From Crossiella sp. CA-258035 (lineage in GTDB: Bacteria > Actinomycetota > Actinomycetes > Mycobacteriales > Pseudonocardiaceae), in assembly GCF_030064675.1 (NCBI RefSeq), contig NZ_CP116413.1:8213501-8277500 (forward strand): 64,000 nucleotides of DNA, given 5' to 3'. Within the stretch, counting starts at the first letter, position 1; every line of letters begins with the position of its first letter. Below are positions 48,607 through 57,687 of this stretch, piece by piece. A program made the translations under genes and the position numbers. Below the pieces are notes generated by a model. That model had not been told where the DNA came from. It made no database searches and was given only the letters and a program-made list of their open reading frames with translations.

Positions 48607-49728
48607 TCAGTAGCCGGGGTAACCGCCGCCACCCTGGCCGTAGGGCTGCTGCGGGTAGCCGCCCTGCTGCGGGCGCTGCGCCTGCTTGAGCTTCATGCCC
48701 GCCGTGGTCGACGGCAGCCACCAGACCACCAGGATGGTGACCCAGAACAGCAGCGGCAGGATGCCCAGGATCCCGATCATGCCGATGCTGCCGAGCGAGA
48801 CGAGGCCACCGAGCACACCGATACCGGCCAGCACGGTGATGGTGATCCGGGCCCAGTTGGCGCCCTGCGAGCCGGCCAGGAAGCCCAGCACGCCAACACC
48901 GGCGGCGATCAGCATGCCGATGATGACGGGCACGTAGAGCCCGGCGGTGGCGTAGCGCGAGGGGATGCCCGCCAGGTTGATCAGGCTGATGATGTTCAGG
49001 ATCAGCACCAGACCGGTGATGCCGACCGTGACCCACATGGCCATCGGCAGCGTGTTGCTGCCGCCACCGGACTGGCCGTAGGGCTGCGCGCCGTAGCCCT
49101 GCTGCTGGCCACCCCAGCCCTGCTGCTGCTGGCCGTAGCCCTGCTGCGGCTGCTGGCCCCACTGCTGCTGGCCGGGCTGCTGCTGGGCCTGCTGGCCCCA
49201 CTGCTGCTGCGGCTGCGGGCCGGTGCCCGGCTGCTGACCCCACTGCTGCTGGGGCTGGCCGCCGGTCTGCGGGTAGCCGGGCTGTGCCTGCTGCTGCTGG
49301 CCCCACTGCTGCTGGCCCGGCTGCGGCTGCTGGGGCTGCTGACCCCACTGCTGCTGCGGCTGCGCCTGCGGCCCGGTGGGCTGCTGGCCGCCCTGCTGGG
49401 CGAAGGACGGCGGGGTGTACTGCGGTGTCACCGGCGGCTGCTGGCCGGGCGGCACCACCTGGGTGGCATCCGGCGCCGGCGCGGCCGGGGTGGCACCCGG
49501 CTGGACCACCTGGGTGGCCTCCGGGTTGGCGGGCGCCGCTTGCTGCCCCGCAGAGGAGCCCAGCGCCGAGGAGATCACCTGGGTGGTGTCGGCGTGCGGC
49601 GTGTGCGTGGTCGTCGGCAGACCCTGCGCCGGAGATGGCGTCGGGTCGGCCGCGCCACTCTGCGGATCAGCCTGCGGCTGCCCACCCTGGCCCTGGTATG
49701 GCTGCTGGGGCGGCTGCGGAGCGCTCAT
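48607..49728 (-). CDS. Q/P-rich membrane protein (Pra-like)
   Basis: The 373-residue protein, from ATG 49728 with AAGGAA upstream, has a long low-complexity cytoplasmic N-terminal half rich in Gln, Pro and Gly. Five copies of QQQWGQQ occur within about 90 residues. Four transmembrane helices follow (from MAMWVTVGITGLVLILNIISL to LLFWVTILVVWWLP) and then a short GGYPQQPYGQGGGGYPGY tail. Position between metB and cbs matches the mycobacterial proline-rich antigen Pra (Rv1078). The function of that protein is unknown; a scaffold or phase-separating role is speculative. Confidence 0.8.
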   Translation of the reverse strand: MSAPQPPQQPYQGQGGQPQADPQSGAADPTPSPAQGLPTTTHTPHADTTQVISSALGSSAGQQAAPANPEATQVVQPGATPAAPAPDATQVVPPGQQPPVTPQYTPPSFAQQGGQQPTGPQAQPQQQWGQQPQQPQPGQQQWGQQQQAQPGYPQTGGQPQQQWGQQPGTGPQPQQQWGQQAQQQPGQQQWGQQPQQGYGQQQQGWGGQQQGYGAQPYGQSGGGSNTLPMAMWVTVGITGLVLILNIISLINLAGIPSRYATAGLYVPVIIGMLIAAGVGVLGFLAGSQGANWARITITVLAGIGVLGGLVSLGSIGMIGILGILPLLFWVTILVVWWLPSTTAGMKLKQAQRPQQGGYPQQPYGQGGGGYPGY

Positions 49729-49819
49729 CGGGTTCCTTACCCCCTTCGGGGTGGCTGGCCGTCGTGTGGTTGCGGCAACGCTATCGGATGCTCCGAACGG
49801 GCGTAGTCCCAACGCGGCA

Positions 49820-51190
49820 TTATCTGCCGGCGAGAAAGCCCAACACGTCCTGCCGGGTGACGACACCGGCCGGTTTGCCGTCGATGAGCACCATCGCGCC
49901 GTCGGCGTCGGTGAGCGCCTTCATCGCGGTGCTGATCGTCTCACCAGCGCCGATGGTGGGCAGCGGCGGGGACATGTGCGTCTCCACCCGGTCGGCCAGC
50001 GCGGCCTTGCCCGCGAACAGCGCGTCCAGCAGGTCCTTCTCGTTGACCGCGCCGGCGACCTCGGCGGCCATCAGCGGCGGCTCGGCGTTGACCACCGGCA
50101 TCTGGGACACGCCGAACTCGCGCAGCACCGAGATGGCGTCCGCGACGGTCTCGTTCGGGTGCACGTGCACCAGCTCGGGCAGGGTGCCGTCCTTGCGCCG
50201 CAGCACATCGCCCACCGAGGCGCTGCTGTGGTCGGCGGTGAGGAAGCCGTAGGAGGCCATCCAGGAGTCGTTGAAGACCTTGGACAGGTAGCCGCGGCCG
50301 CTGTCCGGCAGCAGCACGACCACCACGTCGTCCTCGGTCAGGCCCTCGGCGATCTTGAGCGCGGCCGCCGCGGCCATCCCGCAGGAACCGCCGACCAGCA
50401 GGCCCTCCTCGCGGGCCAGGCGGCGGGTGATGTCGAAGGAGTCCGCGTCGGAGACCTCGACGATCTCATCGCACACCGTGCGGTCGTAGGTGGTCGGCCA
50501 GAAGTCCTCGCCGACGCCCTCGACCAGGTACGGCCGCCCGGTGCCGCCGGAGTACACCGAACCGTGCGGGTCGGCGCCGATGATCTTGACCTTGCCGTCG
50601 GAGACGTCCTTGAGGTACCGGCCGGTGCCGGAGATGGTGCCGCCGGTGCCCACGCCGGCCACGAAGTGGGTGATCCGGCCGTCGGTCTGCTGCCACAGCT
50701 CGGGGCCGGTGGAGTGGTAGTGCGAGAGCGGGTTGTTCGGGTTGGCGTACTGGTTGGGCTTCCAGGCGCCGGGGATCTCGCTGACCAGGCGGTCGGAGAC
50801 GTTGTAGTAGGAGTCCGGGTGCTCCGGCGCGACCGCGGTCGGGCAGACCACGACCTCGGCGCCGTAGGCCTTGAGCACGTTGCGCTTGTCCTCGCTGACC
50901 TTGTCCGGGCAGACGAACACGCAGCGGTAGCCCTTGCGCTGGGCGACCAGGGCCAGGCCGACGCCGGTGTTGCCCGAGGTCGGCTCCACGATGGTGCCGC
51001 CGGGCTTGAGCTCACCGGAGGCCTCGGCCGCCTCGATCATGCGCAGCGCGATGCGGTCCTTCACGCTGCCGCCGGGGTTCAGGTACTCGATCTTGGCCAG
51101 GACCAGCGGCTTCAGGCCGTCGGTCAGCGAGTTCAGCCTGACCAGCGGGGTGTTGCCGACCAGGTCCATCACGTGCTCGGCGTACTCCAC
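49820..51190 (-). CDS. cbs: Cystathionine beta-synthase
   Basis: Cbs condenses homocysteine with serine to cystathionine. The 456-residue protein has a fold-type II PLP domain with NPGGSVKDRIALRM (K44 binds PLP), PTSGNTGVGLALVAQRKGY, GVGTGGTISGTGRYLK and LLVGGSCGMAAAAALK. A C-terminal pair of CBS domains follows (about 330-456). No N-terminal haem domain is present. ATG 51190 begins MEYAEHVMDLVGNTPLVRL. With metB it forms a transsulfuration locus like mycobacterial Rv1077-Rv1079. Confidence 0.95.
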   Translation of the reverse strand: MEYAEHVMDLVGNTPLVRLNSLTDGLKPLVLAKIEYLNPGGSVKDRIALRMIEAAEASGELKPGGTIVEPTSGNTGVGLALVAQRKGYRCVFVCPDKVSEDKRNVLKAYGAEVVVCPTAVAPEHPDSYYNVSDRLVSEIPGAWKPNQYANPNNPLSHYHSTGPELWQQTDGRITHFVAGVGTGGTISGTGRYLKDVSDGKVKIIGADPHGSVYSGGTGRPYLVEGVGEDFWPTTYDRTVCDEIVEVSDADSFDITRRLAREEGLLVGGSCGMAAAAALKIAEGLTEDDVVVVLLPDSGRGYLSKVFNDSWMASYGFLTADHSSASVGDVLRRKDGTLPELVHVHPNETVADAISVLREFGVSQMPVVNAEPPLMAAEVAGAVNEKDLLDALFAGKAALADRVETHMSPPLPTIGAGETISTAMKALTDADGAMVLIDGKPAGVVTRQDVLGFLAGR

Positions 51191-51230
51191 CGCGCGGTCC
51201 TCCCAGTAGTTGAGACGTCCGGGTCAGCGT

Positions 51231-51348
51231 AGCCGCTCGGTCCGGGGCCTTTGCCTGGTACCGGCCGTCACACGGTGCGAGCGGCAAGGCGCCGCCGGTC
51301 GCGCCGTGGGGCGGTCGAGACCGGGTGAAGGCCCCGGACCGAGCGGCT
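51231..51348. repeat. Perfect 21-bp inverted repeat with 76-nt interior
   Basis: Bases 51231-51251 are the exact reverse complement of 51328-51348. The arms enclose 76 nt of GC-rich sequence that can form further stems. CGGCCGTCAC occurs just inside the left arm (51261-51270) and just outside the right arm. The element lies between the start of cbs and the gene at 51478. It could be a miniature inverted-repeat element, a structured RNA or a regulatory cruciform. Confidence 0.75.
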
Positions 51349-51477
51349 CACCCCGGCCGTCACCCGATCGCTGTTACTCCGTGGCGCGTGCCACTCTTGG
51401 CGGCGGTCGGCCACCGCCCGGTCACGTATTCTTGGCCTGTCGGAAAGATCCGTTCCGGGCTCGCGTCGGGGGTAACC

Positions 51478-51906
51478 ATGAAACTCACGGTGCACCTGTT
51501 CACCACCGACGCCCTCTCCTTCGGGGACGTGCTCGCGCTGCCCGGCCAGGACCAGGCCGCCGTGGTCTGCCTGCTCCCCCTCGCTGAGCTGGACTTCTCC
51601 TGCGTGCTCGCCACGCGCGACGAGCCGGGCGAGCCTGGTCCGGAGGAGCTGGCCGAGCACTTCGCGCTCTCCGGCACCGGGGCTGCCGACTCCGCCCTGC
51701 TGGCCGAGGTGGACGGCCGCCTGTTCGCGCTGACCTTCGGGCGCGGCGCCGACCTGCTGGAGTCCGCGCTACTGGAGCCGTCCTTCGAGGGCAAGGCCAT
51801 CCCGTTCCCGCTCACCGGGCTGGGCCACCAGCTCTCCGCGCTGCTCGGGCACTACGACGACCCGCTGCACCGGGCCGAGCTGCCCTTCTCCGCCGACCGC
51901 GCCTGA
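51478..51906 (+). CDS. Hypothetical protein
   Basis: The 142-residue soluble acidic protein starts at ATG 51478 behind GGGGGTAACC. It has strands and helices: MKLTVHLFTTDALSFGDVLAL, then ALLAEVDGRLFALTFGRGADLLESALL and GLGHQLSALLGHYDDPLHRAELPF. No membrane segment, signal or known motif is seen, and I do not recognise a family. It follows the inverted repeat by 129 nt and is divergent from cbs. Confidence 0.65.
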   Translation: MKLTVHLFTTDALSFGDVLALPGQDQAAVVCLLPLAELDFSCVLATRDEPGEPGPEELAEHFALSGTGAADSALLAEVDGRLFALTFGRGADLLESALLEPSFEGKAIPFPLTGLGHQLSALLGHYDDPLHRAELPFSADRA

Positions 51907-52087
51907 GGCGCGAATCACCCTTTGCGCAGTCCCGCTGGCCCAGGCGTTGAATCGTCGCCTCATCCGAAAGTGGGAAGTAAAAATGTCTGCCTGGCGTTAA
52001 CCCGTTCGGCCTTACTTACGGAACACTGGGTTAACAGCTGGTGAGTGGGGCCATTGGGGGAACCACCAGGCGGAGGGGAGACGGGCC

Positions 52088-53041
52088 ATGTTCGGATTGC
52101 GCGTTCTCCGCGCCGCGGTGTTCACCGCGGGTGCGATCGGCGGGCTCTCCGGCGCCGCGTACGGGTTGCTGACCGAGCAGTCCAAGCGAGCCCGGAAGAT
52201 CATCGGAGTGCCGGGCGCGCCGCTGCGCGCCGACGGCGTGTACCTGCCGGAGGGCGTCGGGCCGCTGGACCCGGCCGACCCCCGGATCACCGGCGACCCG
52301 CTCGTCTTCGCCGTGCTCGGCGACTCCTCCGCGGCCGGGGTCGGCTGCGACACCGACGAGGAACTGCCGGGAGTGCTGCTGGCCAGGGGGCTGGCCGAGG
52401 AGTCCGAGCGGCCGGTGCGGCTGCTCACCCACGCGATCAGCGGGGCCACCAGCCGCGAGCTGGCCGGCCAGACCGATGCCGCGCTGCGCACCCCGCCGGA
52501 CGTGGCGCTGGTGATCATCGGCGGCAACGACGTGACCGCGCGGCTGAGCCCTGGCGCCTGCGCGCTGCTGCTGGGCGCCGCGGTGCGCAGGCTGACCGAG
52601 ACCGGCACCGCCGTGGTCGTGGGCACCTGCCCCGACCTGGGCGCGATCCGGCCGATCGCGCAGCCGCTGCGCTCGCTGGTGCGGTCCTGGAGCCTCACCC
52701 TGGCCAGGGCCCAGCGCAGAGCGGTGCTGCTGGCCGGCGGACAGCCGGTGGCGCTGGCCGACCTGCTCTCGCCGGAGTTCCTGACCAGGCCGGCCGAGCT
52801 GTTCAGCAAGGACATGTTCCACCCGTCCGCGGCCGGGTACGCCGCGGCGACCCAGGTGCTGCTGCCCGAGCTGTGCGCGGCCGCGGGAGTCTGGGACGGC
52901 GGCCCGCTGCCCACCCAGCCCACCCGTTCGGCCGCGGCCGAGGCGCGGCGGCCGACCGCGAAGCTGGTGGCCAAGCTGAACCAGCGGCTCAAGCAGGTGC
53001 CCCCGGCAACGTCACACTCCGCCGCCGTTACCGGACAGTAG
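52088..53041 (+). CDS. SGNH/GDSL-family hydrolase, membrane-anchored
   Basis: The 317-residue protein has an N-terminal hydrophobic anchor or signal (LRAAVFTAGAIGGLSGAAYGLL) and the SGNH blocks: VLGDSSAAGVG (block I, catalytic S80), GATSRELAGQ (block II region), IIGGNDVTARL (block III Asn) and FSKDMFHPSAAGYA (block V Asp and His). It corresponds to mycobacterial Rv1075c, described as an exported GDSL hydrolase. The likely substrate is an ester in the envelope. ATG 52088 follows GGAGGGGAGACGG. It precedes the thiolase gene by 33 nt. Confidence 0.9.
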   Translation: MFGLRVLRAAVFTAGAIGGLSGAAYGLLTEQSKRARKIIGVPGAPLRADGVYLPEGVGPLDPADPRITGDPLVFAVLGDSSAAGVGCDTDEELPGVLLARGLAEESERPVRLLTHAISGATSRELAGQTDAALRTPPDVALVIIGGNDVTARLSPGACALLLGAAVRRLTETGTAVVVGTCPDLGAIRPIAQPLRSLVRSWSLTLARAQRRAVLLAGGQPVALADLLSPEFLTRPAELFSKDMFHPSAAGYAAATQVLLPELCAAAGVWDGGPLPTQPTRSAAAEARRPTAKLVAKLNQRLKQVPPATSHSAAVTGQ

Positions 53042-53074
53042 GCTGCGCTTCAGGCGAACAAAGGAGTTCTCGAC

Positions 53075-54295
53075 ATGCCTGAAGCCGTGATCGTGGCGAC
53101 GGCCCGCTCCCCCATCGGCCGCGCCAACAAGGGCTCCCTGAAGGACGTCCGCGCCGACGACCTGACCGCGATGATGGTCAAGGCGGCGCTGGCGAAGGTC
53201 CCGGAGCTGGACCCGCGCGAGATCGACGACCTGATGCTCGGCTGCGGCCTGCCCGGCGGTGAGCAGGGCTTCAACATGGGCCGCGCGGTCGCCGTGCTGG
53301 CCGGGTTCGACCACCTGCCCGGCACCACCATCACCCGCTACTGCGCCTCCAGCCTGCAGACCACCCGGATGGCGCTGCACGCGATCAAGGCAGGCGAGGG
53401 TGACGTGTTCATCAGCGCAGGCGTGGAGATGGTCTCCAGCTACGCGCGCGGCAACTCCGACGGCTGGCCGGACACCCAGAACCCGCGCTTCGCCGACGCG
53501 CAGGCGCGCACCCAGCACGCCGCCGAGCACGGCGCGGGCGAGTGGGTGGACCCGCGCGAGTCCGGGCTGCTGCCCGACGTCTACATCCCGATGGGCCAGA
53601 CCGCGGAGAACCTGGCCCTGGCCAAGGGCGTGACCCGCGAGGACATGGACCACTTCGGCGTCCGCTCGCAGAACCTGGCCGAGAAGGCGATCGCGAACGG
53701 CTTCTGGGCCCGCGAGATTACCCCGGTCGAGCTGCCCGACGGCACCGTGGTCAGCGCCGACGACGGCCCCCGCGCCGGCACCACGTACGAGAAGGTCTCC
53801 ACCCTGGACCCGGTGTTCCGGCCGGACGGGCGGGTCACCGCGGGCAACTGCTGCCCGCTCAACGACGGCGCGGCGGCCCTGGTGATCATGAGCGACACCA
53901 GGGCCAAGCAGCTCGGCATCACCCCGCTGGCACGGGTCGTCTCCACCGGCGTGTCCGCGCTGTCCCCGGAGATCATGGGCCTCGGCCCGGTGCAGGCCTC
54001 CCAGCAGGCGCTCAAGCGAGCGGGCATGAGCGTGGACGACGTGGACCTGGTGGAGATCAACGAGGCCTTCGCGGCCCAGGTGATCCCCTCCTACCGCGAC
54101 CTGGGCGTGCCGCTGGAGAAGGTCAACGTCAACGGCGGGGCGATCGCGGTCGGGCATCCGTTCGGGATGACCGGGGCGCGGATCACCACCACGCTGCTGA
54201 ACTCGCTGTCCTGGCACGACAAGAGCATCGGGCTGGAGACGATGTGCGTCGGTGGCGGTCAGGGCATGGCGATGGTCCTGGAGCGGCTCAGCTGA
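53075..54295 (+). CDS. Acetyl-CoA C-acyltransferase (FadA3-like thiolase)
   Basis: The thiolase cleaves 3-ketoacyl-CoA or condenses acyl-CoAs. The 406-residue protein has the acyl-enzyme nucleophile C90 in [33 protein letters not shown] with the catalytic His, and the second Cys in [17 protein letters not shown]. This is a degradative-type thiolase; it corresponds in position to Rv1074c fadA3 beside the SGNH gene. AAAGGAG precedes ATG 53075. The chain-length preference is not readable. Confidence 0.92.
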   Translation: MPEAVIVATARSPIGRANKGSLKDVRADDLTAMMVKAALAKVPELDPREIDDLMLGCGLPGGEQGFNMGRAVAVLAGFDHLPGTTITRYCASSLQTTRMALHAIKAGEGDVFISAGVEMVSSYARGNSDGWPDTQNPRFADAQARTQHAAEHGAGEWVDPRESGLLPDVYIPMGQTAENLALAKGVTREDMDHFGVRSQNLAEKAIANGFWAREITPVELPDGTVVSADDGPRAGTTYEKVSTLDPVFRPDGRVTAGNCCPLNDGAAALVIMSDTRAKQLGITPLARVVSTGVSALSPEIMGLGPVQASQQALKRAGMSVDDVDLVEINEAFAAQVIPSYRDLGVPLEKVNVNGGAIAVGHPFGMTGARITTTLLNSLSWHDKSIGLETMCVGGGQGMAMVLERLS

Positions 54296-54320
54296 GCTGT
54301 CTGGCGGCATAGAAACGAGG

Positions 54321-54347
54321 AAGGCCCCCGGGAGCACCGGGGGCCTT
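54321..54347. terminator. Terminator between thiolase and BI-1 gene
   Basis: An 11-bp perfect stem (54321-54331 with 54337-54347) with a 5-nt loop, 25 nt after the thiolase stop and 23 nt before the end of the convergent gene. Confidence 0.8.
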
Positions 54348-54370
54348 CTCGTTTGTCTTGCGGTGGAGGG

Positions 54371-55168
54371 TCAGTCCTGCCGGAAGTAGCTGAGCAGGCG
54401 CAGGATCTCCAGGTACAGCATGACGATGGTGGCGGTGAGGCCGAAGGCCGCGTACCAGGCCCACTTCGCGTCCATGCCGGAGCGGATCATCTCGTCGGCC
54501 TGGTCGAAGTCGAGCAGCAGCGCGAAGGCCGCCACACCGATCACGATGATGCTGAAGATGATCGCGATGGCGCCGCCGTCGCGGAGGCCGAGGCCGCCGG
54601 GGACGAAGAAGCCGGCCACGATGTTGGCCAGGATCAGCACCAGCACGCCGACCAGCGCGCCGATCACCCAGCGGGTGAGCTTCGGGGTGACCCGGATCGC
54701 ACCCGTCTTGTAGACGACCAGCATGCCGGCGAACACACCGGCGGTGCCGATCAGCGCCTGCACCACGATGCCGGGGAAGCGCAGGTCCATCAGGGCGCTG
54801 ATCGCGCCCAGCGCGACACCCTGGGCCACCGCGTAGGTCAGCGTCAGCGGCGCGGACGGCCGCGGACGGAAGGACAGGAACAGGCCGACCCCGAACCCGA
54901 CCAGCACGGCCGGCAGGGCCAGGTAGTAGGCCTGGAAGAAGGCGGTCAGGAAGCCGGCGACCAGAGTGACACCGAACGACGTCGCGGTCTTGAGCACCAC
55001 GTCGTCCACGGTCATCGGACGCTCGGAAACCCCTGGCCGCGAGTCGTACGGCTGCTGCTGGTAGCCAGCCTGGTAGCCGGGGGCCGCCTGGCCACCGGTG
55101 TTGAACGTCGCGTAACCGGAGCCCTGGGTGGGCAAGTTACGGAACGCCGGGTTACTGCTAGTGCGCAC
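54371..55168 (-). CDS. Bax inhibitor-1/YccA family membrane protein
   Basis: The 265-residue protein starts at GTG 55168, with AGGAGG upstream. A cytoplasmic, Gln/Gly/Tyr-rich N-terminal segment (about 1-60) precedes seven transmembrane helices with the BI-1 features FGVTLVAGFLTAFFQ, LTYAVAQGVALGAISALMD and a C-terminal DFDQADEMIRSGMDAKWAWYAAFGLTATIVMLYLEILRLL. Bacterial members (YetJ type) act as pH-sensitive calcium leaks. The physiological role here is inferred only from the family. Confidence 0.9.
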   Translation of the reverse strand: MRTSSNPAFRNLPTQGSGYATFNTGGQAAPGYQAGYQQQPYDSRPGVSERPMTVDDVVLKTATSFGVTLVAGFLTAFFQAYYLALPAVLVGFGVGLFLSFRPRPSAPLTLTYAVAQGVALGAISALMDLRFPGIVVQALIGTAGVFAGMLVVYKTGAIRVTPKLTRWVIGALVGVLVLILANIVAGFFVPGGLGLRDGGAIAIIFSIIVIGVAAFALLLDFDQADEMIRSGMDAKWAWYAAFGLTATIVMLYLEILRLLSYFRQD

Positions 55169-55491
55169 CTGGTCCTCCTGGAGCGTGCTCGCGCCGTCAC
55201 CCGGTACAACGTCCAAAGGCGCGGACCGGTTCCATGACAGGTAAAGCTGACTTTACTCGCATCATCATCGTCTCACGCGCCCCCTGGTCTTCGCTCTGGG
55301 TTATGAGGACGAGTCCGTTAGGGATCGAAACGTAGTCCGACAAGATCAGCTGGTTGCGCCGAATGGTCTAGACGTCAAAGTGGGGGACACCACAGCGTCA
55401 CCTGCTTGCGTAGTTCTAAAGGCCGATTGCGGCTCGCCCGGCGACCCCGACAGCATGCGTGGTGACAGGCCGTAGCTACCAAGGAGCTTTC
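55169..55491. other. 323-nt intergenic region between BI-1 and surface-protein genes
   Basis: No gene is supported; the minus-strand frame covering 55375-56025 is antisense to the surface-protein gene. The region is lower in GC than its surroundings and must hold two divergent promoters. I see no strong hairpin. A GTG at 55459 is in frame with the downstream gene but is less likely than ATG 55492. Confidence 0.5.
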
Positions 55492-56916
55492 ATGCCTGGC
55501 CTTAGAAATCTGCTGGTCGGGGCGCTGAGTGTGACACTCGCCGCCGGCGGCCTCGGGCTGGCGATCCCCGGTTCGGCGCTGGCCGCCGGGGAGCGCATCG
55601 GCGAGCACACACCACCACAGGAGTACCAGGGCCGCCCCAAGGGAGACGACTGGATCGGCTCCTACACCTGGCGCGGCAGGCAGGTCTGGTGCGTCCGGTT
55701 CGCCCTCGACGAGCCCGGCGACGGGATCGAGTACACCCCCAGCAAGGACGGGCTGACCACCAAGTGGAACACCCCGCTGACCGCCGAGACCAAGGCCAAG
55801 ATCTCCTACCTGCTGCTGCGCTACCAGGACACCGCCTCGAAACCGGAGGCCGCCGCGCTGGCGCACCTGCTGCACAGCTGGACCTCGGGCACCAAGGACC
55901 CGAAGCTGCTGGCCAAGACGAACAACTCCGCCCGCATCGGCTACGACGTCGACTTCCACCTCAACGGCCTCTCGCCGGAGGCCCGGCAGGCGGTCACCAG
56001 GCTCCAGGCCGACGCGGACGCGCACTACGGCCCGTGGACGCTGACCGTGACCGCGCCCAAGGAGGGGCAGCTGATCGGCAAGCCGGGCAACTGGACCGTG
56101 GTGGTCAACTCGGCCAAGGGCCAGCCGGTCGCCGGGGTGCCGGTGAAGCTGAAGGCGGTGGACGCCGAGCTGGCCGGGGAAGCCGGTGACGGCGAGGTCA
56201 AGACCCCGGCCAACGGCAAGCCGCTGGTGCTCGCGGTCACCCCGAAGGGCCCCAACCCCAAGCTGGTGGCCACCGTGGAGAGCCCGAACGCCGACCCGGT
56301 GCTGCTGCTGCCGAACAAGCCCACCGCCCAGCGCGCGCTGACCACCGGCGGGCAGTCCCCGGTCTCGGCCGAGGCCACCGTGCCCGCGGTGACCCAGCCG
56401 GGCATCGTCAAGATCGGCAAGGTGGACGCGGCCAGTGGCGCGGCCATCCCCGGTGTGACGCTGCGGATCACCGCCGCGGACAAGGAAGCGCCCGCGGCGA
56501 AGCAGGACGGGTCGCCGCTGACCGGGGTGGACGGCAAGCCGCTGGTGGTCAAGACCGGCGACGACGGCCAGGTCTCGGTGGCCGACCTGCGCACCCCGCA
56601 GGAGATCTGCCTGGTCGAGCTGATCCCGGCCAAGGGCTACGAGGAGGGCTTCGACCCGAAGAAGCCGCCGACGGTCTGCGGCACGGTGGCGCCGGGCAAC
56701 ACCCTGGCGCTGTCGCTGACCAACAAGGCCAACGTGCCGAAGAAACCGGTGGTGCCCAGGGTGATCCCGGCCGGTGACCAGCCGGAGCGCCCGGTGGCCC
56801 AGGCCGCCACGGTCACCCAGGTGGAACCGGCGGGACTGGTCGGATTCGCCATTTTCACCCTGGTCATGGCTACGCTGGGCGTCATGGCTCTGCGTCGACG
56901 CCCGCAGCAGCGGTGA
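55492..56916 (+). CDS. Cell-surface protein with SpaA-like domain, probable sortase client
   Basis: The 474-residue protein starts at ATG 55492, behind AAGGAG. It has a Sec signal (LLVGALSVTLAAGGLGLAIPGSALA), an N-terminal domain with WRGRQVWCVRFALDEPG, a beta domain around WTVVVNSAKGQPVAGVPVKLKAVD, and a SpaA/prealbumin-like domain (GIVKIGKVDAASGAAIPGVTLRITA to ICLVELIPAKGYEEGF). It ends with a membrane helix and RRRPQQR. No LPxTG is present; the helix is preceded by VTQVEPAG. The sortase gene begins 3 nt after its stop, so the two form an operon. Confidence 0.8.
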   Translation: MPGLRNLLVGALSVTLAAGGLGLAIPGSALAAGERIGEHTPPQEYQGRPKGDDWIGSYTWRGRQVWCVRFALDEPGDGIEYTPSKDGLTTKWNTPLTAETKAKISYLLLRYQDTASKPEAAALAHLLHSWTSGTKDPKLLAKTNNSARIGYDVDFHLNGLSPEARQAVTRLQADADAHYGPWTLTVTAPKEGQLIGKPGNWTVVVNSAKGQPVAGVPVKLKAVDAELAGEAGDGEVKTPANGKPLVLAVTPKGPNPKLVATVESPNADPVLLLPNKPTAQRALTTGGQSPVSAEATVPAVTQPGIVKIGKVDAASGAAIPGVTLRITAADKEAPAAKQDGSPLTGVDGKPLVVKTGDDGQVSVADLRTPQEICLVELIPAKGYEEGFDPKKPPTVCGTVAPGNTLALSLTNKANVPKKPVVPRVIPAGDQPERPVAQAATVTQVEPAGLVGFAIFTLVMATLGVMALRRRPQQR

Positions 56917-56919
56917 CCC

Positions 56920-57681
56920 ATGGGAAGATCGCTGTATCCCGGTGAGACCAAACGCGACAACCGCGCGCGGGTGGCCGGCCTCGGCCTGCTCGGCGTGGCC
57001 CTCGCGTGCCTGGCCGCCGGGCTCAGCGCCTCCCAGCTGACTACCACGGTCGTCGGCGAGCCGGTGGCGGTGGAGAACCCTCCGCCGTCACCGCTGCGGG
57101 CCCGCCCGCTGACCGACCTGGGCGACGCGCCGCTGATCCGCTGGGGCCAGCCCGGCGGCGGCAACCCGGCGCAGCCCACCACCACGACCACCACCCCGCC
57201 CAAACCGGGCCAGCCCAACCAGATCACCCAGCCCGCGGGCGGTCAGCGCCCCGGCACCGTCCGCCTGCCCGAGGGCGGCACCGCCACCCTGGTCCGCCGC
57301 GAGGTGGCTCCGGACGGCGTGCTCCCGGTCCCCGACGGCGTCCGCGACGCCACCTGGTGGGGCGCGGGCCTGGACGCGGCCAAGGGCGCGACCGTGCTGG
57401 CCGGGCACGTGAACTGGAAGGGCGCCACCGGCCCCTTCGCCGAGCTGTGGCGCAGTGACAAGGGCCAGAAGGTCACCGTCAAGGACGCCACCGGCAAGAC
57501 CCACAACTACCGGATCACCGAGGTGCACACCGTGCACAAGGACCAGCTGCCGCAACGCGCGGAGTCGCTGTTCGCCCAGACCGGCAACCACCGCCTGGTG
57601 CTGGTGACCTGCGGCGGGGAGTGGGTCGGCGGGCAGCTGGGCTACGACGACAACCGGATCGTGGTGGCCGAGCGGGCCTGA
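56920..57681 (+). CDS. Class F sortase
   Basis: The transpeptidase is anchored in the membrane by one N-terminal helix (RVAGLGLLGVALACLAAGLSASQL). A Pro/Thr-rich spacer (about residues 48-110) and the sortase barrel follow. Catalytic residues are H163 in VLAGHVNW, C231 in LVLVTCGG and R246 in DDNRIVVAE. The compact actinobacterial form fits class F, which usually handles one or few substrates. The immediately upstream surface protein is the obvious candidate client. ATG 56920 is 3 nt after its stop. Confidence 0.9.
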   Translation: MGRSLYPGETKRDNRARVAGLGLLGVALACLAAGLSASQLTTTVVGEPVAVENPPPSPLRARPLTDLGDAPLIRWGQPGGGNPAQPTTTTTTPPKPGQPNQITQPAGGQRPGTVRLPEGGTATLVRREVAPDGVLPVPDGVRDATWWGAGLDAAKGATVLAGHVNWKGATGPFAELWRSDKGQKVTVKDATGKTHNYRITEVHTVHKDQLPQRAESLFAQTGNHRLVLVTCGGEWVGGQLGYDDNRIVVAERA

Positions 57682-57687
57682 GCCGGG

